A stretch of 64,000 nucleotides of DNA from Xanthobacter agilis (GTDB taxonomy: Bacteria; Pseudomonadota; Alphaproteobacteria; Rhizobiales; Xanthobacteraceae): contig NZ_JABWGX010000017.1 of the NCBI RefSeq assembly GCF_021730435.1, forward strand, positions 1 through 64,000, given 5' to 3'. Under the pieces are notes generated by a model. It made no database searches. It had not been told where the DNA came from and worked only from the letters and a program-made list of their open reading frames with translations. A program made the position numbers and the translations under genes. This document shows positions 57,645-64,000 of this stretch, piece after piece (within the stretch, counting starts at the first letter, position 1; every line of letters begins with the position of its first letter).

Positions 57645-59606
57645 TCATGCCCACACGCGGGCCTGTCCCTGGACCGCGCTCGCGCCGCCCTTGACGGACC
57701 AGACCAGGATTTCATCCAGCTCGAAGCGCTCACGCGTGTTCATCCCTACCGGCGTGCCTAAGTACATGGTGTCAATGGTCGTTGTGGGCTGGGCCGTGTC
57801 CGAGACAGGCGTGCTGCCATTGACGGCGATGCGCCGCCCGGCCGTATCCCAGGCCGCGCAGATGCCCGCCTCCGTCATCGTGCCCGCCGTGATGCTCCGC
57901 CCGGAATTCAGGCTGGAAGAGGCCATGTACATGCGCACCGTACCCGCGCTCTCGACGCGGAGGATGTTGGTCGTTGTGTTGGAGAGGATGCCCGTCGACG
58001 CGGTCGAGGCGGCGTGACTGAGCTTCCCGCGAAGCGCGATCGTGACCGGCCCATTCGTGGACAGCAGCGCCGTGGCCGCGGCGCTCCATGTCGCCACGTC
58101 CGTCGTCCGCGTCACCGCGGCCGTTGTGGTCTCAATATAACTGGTGGCGAAGCTGCCAACCTCCACCTGCACTTTGGTGACCGTCCCCGAGGGCGTCACC
58201 GTCAGCGTCCCGGCAGTTGCGGTGATCGTATAGGTGGATCGGGTGGAGGTGCCGCCCCCCGTGACCGTCCCCGTGGCCGCCCCCGAGAGGGTGAGCGTCC
58301 CCGGACCCCAAAAGCTGACGGTATAGGTCTGCGCGGTGACCGTGATGCCCTGCGCCGCGGTCGGCGCGGCCGAGCCGATGAAGACGTTGGTGGCCGCGCC
58401 CTCGACCACCATCTGCCGCCGGCCACTCGCATAATCGAAGGCGAGGACATTGGCCGGCGCCATGACCACCGCGCCGGCAGCGGACAACACCGCTTTCGCG
58501 CCGCCGCTGCGCGCCACCACCTGGGGCGAGGAGGAATGGGCCCCGTTCAGGGCATAGCGTTCCCGGCAGAAGTCGGCGGCGAGCGCCGGCGGCACCCCGT
58601 CAAGGCCGTACTCCGCCTGCGCCCACCATTCCGTCTCGCGCTCGGGAAAGGCCGATGCGGGGCAGGTCAGCATGTGGATCGACACCCGCACGCGCCCGCC
58701 CGTGAACACCCCACTGGTGGCGCTCAGGCGTACCGGGGTCGCGGCATAGAAGGCGGTCGGGCCGATGACGCCGGAGTTCGACGCGCCGAGGGCGATGCCG
58801 AGGGCCGAGCCGAATTTGCCGCTCTCCCCCGCCACCCCGCAATCAAAGGAGGGGGCGCCCGTGACCTCCGACAGAATGCGGGTGGAGACGCCGAGCACGA
58901 TGGCCCGCGCAGGGATCACCATGGCGGTGTCGAGGCTCGCCCCCGAGAGCACGAGATCTTCCTCGATCACCTCGGCCGTGATGGCCGCCCGCGCCGGTCG
59001 CACCGCCAGCGGTGACACAAACGCCCCACCATCGAAGAGGGCAAGGCGCCACGCGTCCCGGATGAAGGCCAGCGCGCCGGTGCGCGGCGCGCGGAAGGAA
59101 AAGGCGCCGTTCTGATAGGTGGCGAGGCTGCCCGCCTGCCCGGCGAAGGCGCCGGTGGCCCCCGCCGGCACGAACCAGACCGCGCCCTCGTCCGGCGCCG
59201 CCGCAGGCGCGGTCGCGGTGACGCTTTCGAGCACCAGCGTGCCCGCCCCCTGCCCGTCGCCGCTCGACAGCGCGACCCAGGCGCCGCCATCGAACCGGGC
59301 GAAGGTTTCGGCGTCGCGGATGTAGGCCAGCGCATCCCGGGGCAGGTCGAGAAAATCGAACGCCTGCGCCTCATAGGCCGCCAGCTTGCCGTCCTGGCCG
59401 GCGAAGGCGCCGGTGGCCCCCGCCGGCACGAACCAGCGCGCGCCCTCGGCGGGCGCGGCCGGCGGCTCGGCCGTGGTCACGCTTTCGAGGGCGAGCTGCA
59501 CATGGGCATCGAGGCGCCGCACGGCCTCATTGTGGGTGACATGCTTCTGCGCCTGCGCCGCCGCCAGATATGGCAGGGCCAGGTTCGCCGATTGATCGGA
59601 CGCCAT
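57645..59606 (-). CDS. DUF2793 protein, GTA spike/fibre-like
   Basis: 653 residues from ATG 59606. Two tandem DUF2793 modules at the N-terminus (about residues 45-110 and 130-200), each with GARWFVPAGATGAF- or GAVWFVPAGATGAF-type cores. A beta-rich middle region follows (SGVFTGGRVRVSIHMLTCPA; GGGTSTRSTYTITAT), and then a C-terminal LamG-like domain (TTTNILRVESAGTVRMYMAS ... RRIAVNGSTPVSDTAQP in two pieces). DUF2793 proteins occur beside gp15 in GTA clusters and as phage spikes; host-surface binding is inferred. Confidence 0.82.
   Translation of the reverse strand: MASDQSANLALPYLAAAQAQKHVTHNEAVRRLDAHVQLALESVTTAEPPAAPAEGARWFVPAGATGAFAGQDGKLAAYEAQAFDFLDLPRDALAYIRDAETFARFDGGAWVALSSGDGQGAGTLVLESVTATAPAAAPDEGAVWFVPAGATGAFAGQAGSLATYQNGAFSFRAPRTGALAFIRDAWRLALFDGGAFVSPLAVRPARAAITAEVIEEDLVLSGASLDTAMVIPARAIVLGVSTRILSEVTGAPSFDCGVAGESGKFGSALGIALGASNSGVIGPTAFYAATPVRLSATSGVFTGGRVRVSIHMLTCPASAFPERETEWWAQAEYGLDGVPPALAADFCRERYALNGAHSSSPQVVARSGGAKAVLSAAGAVVMAPANVLAFDYASGRRQMVVEGAATNVFIGSAAPTAAQGITVTAQTYTVSFWGPGTLTLSGAATGTVTGGGTSTRSTYTITATAGTLTVTPSGTVTKVQVEVGSFATSYIETTTAAVTRTTDVATWSAAATALLSTNGPVTIALRGKLSHAASTASTGILSNTTTNILRVESAGTVRMYMASSSLNSGRSITAGTMTEAGICAAWDTAGRRIAVNGSTPVSDTAQPTTTIDTMYLGTPVGMNTRERFELDEILVWSVKGGASAVQGQARVWA
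59140..59437. repeat. Duplicated DUF2793 module with near-identical DNA
   Basis: A 39-bp stretch beginning CCGGCGAAGGCGCCGGTGGC occurs identically at about 59140 and 59398, 258 bp (86 codons) apart, encoding the WFVPAGATGAFAGQ core of each module. Identity beyond what the protein needs implies recent duplication or gene conversion. Confidence 0.75.
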
Positions 59607-59702
59607 GAAACTTCCCCATGTGAGGCGCCCCGCGGCCATCGGCCTTTCGGGGTCGTCGAATGCGTGGAGTGATCGAAAGACGGATGCGCCCTTCCCCCGG
59701 CC

Positions 59703-62700
59703 TCAGAGGGCGAGCGTGGCCTGAGCGGGCGCGCCCGCCCCCACGGTGGCGGAGAGCTGCCGCACCCGCACCGTGAGGCTTGCCTGCGCCGCGCCGAAAT
59801 CGGCCAGCTCGGCGGCGGCGGAATAGGTCACCTGCGGGCTTGTGACCTCGAACGCGCGCACCACGGTGCCACCGGACAGGATCTCGACCCGGTAGGCTTC
59901 GCTCGCCTCGTTCAGGGGCACCTCCACCACGTCCCAACTGTCGCCGTCGAGCCGCGTGCGGCGGATGAAGCCGATGACGATGCCGGCCGCCGTCCGCCGC
60001 GCGGTCAGGTGCACCGGCGACAACGGCTGGAGGGCGGTGCCTGCGACGGTGGCGGTGACCTCGGTCACGTCGTCGCCGCCGTAGTCGCCGCTGGCCGGAC
60101 CGACCCGGTAGATGCTGGTGCGTCCGCGCGCCGAGAGGCCGCTCGCCACCGGCGCCAGCGTGCCGTCGAGCCGCAGCACCTGCGTGCCCTCGGGCCAGGC
60201 GTCGGCGCCGGCGGCCTCGGTGCCGGCCCGTCCGCGCAGCAGGCCGGACAGGCGATAGGTGCCGGTGTCCACCAGTTCCGCATCGGTGTACTGGATCAGC
60301 TCGGGGGTCCGTCCGTCGGCGAACAGCGCCAGCACGTTGGCGCCGTCCAGCACCTGCATTTGGCTGGCCGACACCCATTGCGCGCTGCCCGCCTGCACCA
60401 GCAGCGTGTTGGCGCGGTCGAACCGCCACACCGGCCCCGGCGGCAGCGCCGACAACAGGGTGCCGAGGGCGGCCGGCGCGCTCACCGCCGCCAGGGCGTC
60501 GAAGCTCTCGCCATCGGTGGAGCGCCACACCGCCAGCGTCCCCGGCCAGGGCAAGGCGGCGGCGGCGAGATATTGCAGCGGCAGGGGATCGGCGGATTCG
60601 GTGGTGGGCAGGTCGAGCACCACCACCGCCGGCGGCCCCGACACCGTGGGCACCGCCACGCTGCCGGCGGGCAGCACGTCGAGCGCCGTATCGAACACCT
60701 CCGGCTCGATGGAACGGGCGGTGACGACGCGCGCGTCCGCCTCCTCCACGCGGGTGATCTCCAAGAGCCGCGCCCGCCCGTCGAGGGTGAGGCGCACCAC
60801 ATCGCCCGGCATCAGCGCCGCGCGCGACGGGGGCAGACCGAAGCTTGCCGTCTCCCGCGCCGCCCACAGGTCCTGCAGCCAGACGTCGGCGGCCCGCACC
60901 ATCACGTTCGGCGCGGCCACCAGGGCAAGATCCACCTCCGTCACATGGCGGCTGCGGCCGGTCAGGCGGCGGGACGACACGGTGGCCTTGCGGTAATCAT
61001 GCAGGGGATCGATGAAGCCCACGGTGATTTCGAGCGGCAGCTCGCTCTCCTGCGCCCGCGTAAAGGTGACGAGCGCCCCCGCATCATCGGGCTGCACCAG
61101 GTCTTCGGCCCCAAGCTCCGTCACCGCGCCGTCGCCGCGCGGGTGGAACACGATTTGGTCCCCCGCTTCCACCGCCTCGAAGGCGAAGGCGCGGGCGAGC
61201 GGCTCCAGGGCGGTGCGGGCGGACATGGGATCGGCCACCATATAGCCCTCCACCACGCCGGAGAGGCGGCGCGTGTCCACGCTCACGCCGAAATCCGCGC
61301 ACAGGGTCTCCACCAAAGCGTCGAGGGGGGCGGAACCGAGCCGGCCGGTGAGCCAATGGCCGCAATTCCAATTGTCGCCGTCGCCCCACACGTCCGTCAG
61401 CAACGGAAATTGCGGATAGGGCCGCGCGTCCCAGGTCCACAGGAACACGCAGCCCGCCTCCACCATGCGCCCGCCATAGAGGGGGGCGGCCGGATTGTCG
61501 GCAAGGCTTGCCCCCGCCGCCGGCTCGAAGGTGCCGAGGATGGCTTCCAGGGTGCGCCGCTGCACCGTGTCGTCGCGGGTGCCGGAGGAATAGGGCGGCA
61601 GGGCGTTTTCCGAGGATTTGGCGTCGGGAAAGGCGCTTGGCCGGTTCGGCCCCTTGTCCACGGCGGCGCAGCCGGCCTCCATGAGGCGGATCGGCTTGCC
61701 CCCCGGCACGTAGGCGGTGGGCGTCGCCGCGCGCACGCCCGCACGGCGCTCGTGATGGGCATTGGCCCACCAGGACCACAGGTCCTTTTGCCGATACACC
61801 CACGGCTCGCCATAAGCGCCATCGGTGATGGGCGTGCGGTCCTGGGCGTCGCGGGCATTATCGTCCGCGTAATACCAGTCGAACGCCTCGCCGGAGCGCA
61901 GGCCCGCCTTGAGATAATCCGGATCGGTGATGCTGGAGGCCAGCGCCGCGTCGCGGTGGGTGGTGCCGTCGCGCCAGTCGGTGAAGGGCGGGTAGTAATC
62001 GATGCCCACGAAATCCACCGCCGACGATGCCCATAGCACGTCGAGGGGAAACCGCACGTCGCCATCGTCGAACACCTGGGCGCCGTATTCGGCCCAGTTG
62101 GCGCCGTAGGACACGCGCGTGTCGGCGCCCACCACCGCCTTCACGTCGGCGGCGAGGGCGGCATAGGCGGCGGCGGCGGGAAAGCCGCCGGTGTGATCGC
62201 GCAGGCGGGTCAGCGCCTCCATCTCCGAGCCGATGAGAATGGCTTCCACCCCGCCCGCCGCCACCGCGAGATGGGCGTAATGCAGCGCCATGCGCCTGAG
62301 GCTCCATTCGGAGGGGCCGTCATAGACCACAAGGGTGCCGGCCCGCAGGAAGTCGCCCGCCTCGGCCGCGCCGAACAGGGCCGCCACCTGCTCCGCGCAC
62401 GCCGCCGTGCCCTCCGCCGTGCCGGGAAGGCCCGGCGCCGGATCGCACACGATGCGCCCGCGCCAGGGGTGAGGGGGCTGGGGCACGGCGCCGGTCCAGG
62501 GGTTCTCAAGCGTGTTGTCGGCCGGAATATCCATCATCACGAATGGGTTGAGCGTAACCTTGATGCCCGCCTCGTTCATCTTGCGGATCGCCCGCACCAC
62601 GGTGATGTCGGCCGGGGTGCCGCCATAGGCCGCGCGGCCGTCATATGGGGACACGGTCTGCGCCAGCAGGCGGGTGAGCCCGCCCACCGACCATTCATTG

Positions 62701-63614
62701 GGAAAGGTCGATTTGCCGTGGCGCTCGCATTTGGGGCGGATGCGGCATTGCCCGGCCCGCAGATCATCGCCGAACCAGGACACCACCAGCGACACCCGCT
62801 CCAGGTTCGGACAGGCCGCCAGCAACTGGTCGAGGGCGCTCTCGAAATCGCTGCCGGCGGTGGAGACGTGGCGCGCTTCCGCCCCATAGCTGCCGCTGCC
62901 GTAGACCCGGACGGTGTTCACCGTGTCGTAGCCGAACTCGGTGGCGCCGGGGATCAGGGTCACCGCCCGCACCTGCCGTTCCAGGGCGCCGATCCCGCGC
63001 TCCACCTCCGCCGTGAGCTGCGGCAGGCGGTTGCCGTAGTCGGTGAGCTCCAGATTCTCGAACACGAGATAGGCGATGCCGCGATAGGCCGGGGTGCCGG
63101 CATCGCCCTGCTTGGCGGCGATCCAGGAATCGGCCGCCTGGGCCTCGCCACCGAGATGCATGCGGATGGACAGGCCGCCCACGTCCAGAAGCTTGCCGTC
63201 GGCCCAGATGCGGCCGATGCGGGAAATGGGACCTTCGCACAGGGCCACGGCGAAATTGGCGTAATAGGTGTAGCTGATGGTGCTGGATTTGGCCGAGAGG
63301 CTGCCGCCCTTACCCCCCGCCGACTGGCTCTGGGTGGTCTTCACCTCGGTGAGCGCGGTCGCCCAGATCACCTGTCCCGCCAGGCGCGCGCGGCCATAAA
63401 GGCGGGGGATGGAGGCGCCGGGTGTGGAGGCCGTCACCTCGAGGTCGGACAGGCGCGGGCCTTCGCTGGTGCTGGTGCGGTTGCCGCCGACCAGGGACTG
63501 ATCGAGCACCGCGCCGCCGAGGGCGCCGAGCGCCCGGCCGGCCACCGCCCCGAGAGGCCCGAACAGGGCGCCGCCGACAAGCCCGCCGGCCGCGCCGAGA
63601 AGCAGGGTCGCCAT
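59703..63614 (-). CDS. GTA gp15-type tail/host-specificity protein with TIM-barrel-like domain
   Basis: 1303 residues from ATG 63614. N-terminal membrane-like GALFGPLGAVAGRALGALGG, then a phage tail-tip region (SIPRLYGRARLAGQVIWATA; ALCEGPISRIGRIWADGKLL), the GTA TIM-barrel-like domain (about 430-720; GGVEAILIGSEMEALTRLRD, VSYGANWAEYGAQVFDDGD, VDFVGIDYYPPFTDWRDG), a tail-3-type domain (TVGFIDPLHDYRKATVSSRR) and a C-terminal carbohydrate-/receptor-facing part. This architecture and size are hallmarks of the last structural gene of the RcGTA-like cluster. It forms the tail baseplate tip. Confidence 0.92.
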   Translation of the reverse strand: MATLLLGAAGGLVGGALFGPLGAVAGRALGALGGAVLDQSLVGGNRTSTSEGPRLSDLEVTASTPGASIPRLYGRARLAGQVIWATALTEVKTTQSQSAGGKGGSLSAKSSTISYTYYANFAVALCEGPISRIGRIWADGKLLDVGGLSIRMHLGGEAQAADSWIAAKQGDAGTPAYRGIAYLVFENLELTDYGNRLPQLTAEVERGIGALERQVRAVTLIPGATEFGYDTVNTVRVYGSGSYGAEARHVSTAGSDFESALDQLLAACPNLERVSLVVSWFGDDLRAGQCRIRPKCERHGKSTFPNEWSVGGLTRLLAQTVSPYDGRAAYGGTPADITVVRAIRKMNEAGIKVTLNPFVMMDIPADNTLENPWTGAVPQPPHPWRGRIVCDPAPGLPGTAEGTAACAEQVAALFGAAEAGDFLRAGTLVVYDGPSEWSLRRMALHYAHLAVAAGGVEAILIGSEMEALTRLRDHTGGFPAAAAYAALAADVKAVVGADTRVSYGANWAEYGAQVFDDGDVRFPLDVLWASSAVDFVGIDYYPPFTDWRDGTTHRDAALASSITDPDYLKAGLRSGEAFDWYYADDNARDAQDRTPITDGAYGEPWVYRQKDLWSWWANAHHERRAGVRAATPTAYVPGGKPIRLMEAGCAAVDKGPNRPSAFPDAKSSENALPPYSSGTRDDTVQRRTLEAILGTFEPAAGASLADNPAAPLYGGRMVEAGCVFLWTWDARPYPQFPLLTDVWGDGDNWNCGHWLTGRLGSAPLDALVETLCADFGVSVDTRRLSGVVEGYMVADPMSARTALEPLARAFAFEAVEAGDQIVFHPRGDGAVTELGAEDLVQPDDAGALVTFTRAQESELPLEITVGFIDPLHDYRKATVSSRRLTGRSRHVTEVDLALVAAPNVMVRAADVWLQDLWAARETASFGLPPSRAALMPGDVVRLTLDGRARLLEITRVEEADARVVTARSIEPEVFDTALDVLPAGSVAVPTVSGPPAVVVLDLPTTESADPLPLQYLAAAALPWPGTLAVWRSTDGESFDALAAVSAPAALGTLLSALPPGPVWRFDRANTLLVQAGSAQWVSASQMQVLDGANVLALFADGRTPELIQYTDAELVDTGTYRLSGLLRGRAGTEAAGADAWPEGTQVLRLDGTLAPVASGLSARGRTSIYRVGPASGDYGGDDVTEVTATVAGTALQPLSPVHLTARRTAAGIVIGFIRRTRLDGDSWDVVEVPLNEASEAYRVEILSGGTVVRAFEVTSPQVTYSAAAELADFGAAQASLTVRVRQLSATVGAGAPAQATLAL

Positions 63615-63640
63615 AAGAAGTCCTCGCGATGGGAAGGGGA

Positions 63641-64000
63641 TCAGGGCGCGCCGACGCCGGGAAAGCGATAGGCATAGGCGAGCCGTCGGCGCCACCAGGG
63701 GGTCAGCACCGTTTCGCAGACGCTGACGCCGTCATAGGCGTGAATCATCCCAGACGGGCCGCTCAGAATGGCCGCGTGCTTGGCCGGCAGATGGGCGCGG
63801 AAACGAAACAGCACCACGTCGCCCGGCCCCGCCATGGCGGGATCGATGGGGTCGAGATGGCGACGGGCGGTGTCGGCGAGGGTCTCGCGGCGGGCCGCCT
63901 CGGCCCAGTCGGGCGCGTAGGGCGGCAGCGGCTCGGGCTCCGGCCCGATGCAGCCGCGCCAGACCCCCCGCACCAGCCCCAAACAGTCGGCCCCCACCCC
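63641..64000 (-). CDS. NlpC/P60 cell-wall peptidase of the GTA tail (gp14-like, partial)
   Basis: The C-terminal 120 codons of a gene entering from beyond the right edge. Catalytic Cys in GADCLGLVRGVW, catalytic His in LPAKHAAILSG and a following MIHAYDG identify the NlpC/P60 fold. In GTAs this peptidase lies directly before gp15 and opens the recipient wall during injection. It stops 26 bp before the gp15-like start, so both are in one operon. Confidence 0.9.
   Translation of the reverse strand, partial: GVGADCLGLVRGVWRGCIGPEPEPLPPYAPDWAEAARRETLADTARRHLDPIDPAMAGPGDVVLFRFRAHLPAKHAAILSGPSGMIHAYDGVSVCETVLTPWWRRRLAYAYRFPGVGAP

Noticed and set aside
55862-64000. A complete prophage
   Set aside because: Only GTA-type tail-end genes are visible in the window. 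There is no integrase, repressor or attachment-like repeat, and the gp15 TIM-barrel-like domain is typical of GTA clusters.

Overview
The window is GC-rich, gene-dense DNA from an alphaproteobacterium, most likely order Hyphomicrobiales and probably close to Xanthobacteraceae. This is inferred from gene content only: a FeuP/FeuQ-type two-component pair, a ScfR-family regulator next to propionyl-CoA carboxylase, long-form HisG with HisZ, a GlnE-DegP-two-component block, a formaldehyde-activating-enzyme homologue, and the end of an alphaproteobacterial gene transfer agent (GTA) cluster. I saw no rRNA, tRNA, CRISPR array, transposase or integrase.

1-14.1 kb: a secreted SH3 protein with a long Gly/Pro repeat runs off the left edge on the minus strand. 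A ScfR-type regulator is divergent from a propionyl-CoA assimilation block: pccB, pccA, a cyclopropane fatty acid synthase, mutA, a small secreted protein, mutB and a metallo-beta-lactamase-fold hydrolase. The divergent region holds a perfect TTTGTGAA/TTCACAAA palindrome and a 13-bp perfect inverted repeat. Together the genes convert propionyl-CoA via methylmalonyl-CoA to succinyl-CoA; the epimerase and the MeaB chaperone are not in the window.

14.1-29.7 kb: dxs and xseB lie on the minus strand, separated by a cell-envelope block (a two-domain glycosyltransferase-like protein, an RgpF-like protein, a GT2 glycosyltransferase, a membrane alpha/beta-hydrolase-like protein and an ICMT-family methyltransferase). 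Then come hisZ-hisG, a TauE/SafE permease behind an AT-rich patch, aminopeptidase N, and a Fae homologue that appears to lack the catalytic histidine.

29.7-47.2 kb: a PleC-like PAS histidine kinase, a serine hydrolase, a universal stress protein with a P-type cation ATPase behind a near-perfect FNR/FixK box, glnE, an OmpR-type two-component pair with a DegP-family protease, and an operon of a secreted protein, an ECF sigma factor and a membrane anti-sigma factor behind a GGAAT-N16-CGTT promoter-like sequence.

47.2-64 kb: an ArsR-type repressor with an Atm1-type ABC exporter, a LOG-family protein, queD-queE, a flavin reductase, another stress protein, a lipoprotein and feuQ/feuP. The last 8 kb is, in transcription order on the minus strand, the distal GTA module: NlpC/P60 peptidase (cut by the right edge), a giant gp15-type protein, a DUF2793 protein and a small unknown protein. 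A strong terminator follows, and immediately behind it is a lysozyme-like gene with a membrane tail. A 23-residue membrane miniprotein gene lies antisense between them.

Many very long open frames opposite the real genes are GC-driven shadows. The most notable observations are the terminator/lysin/miniprotein arrangement at the GTA end, the His-less Fae homologue, the repeat protein that reads as Gly-X-Y on both strands, the envelope block between xseB and dxs, and several operator candidates.
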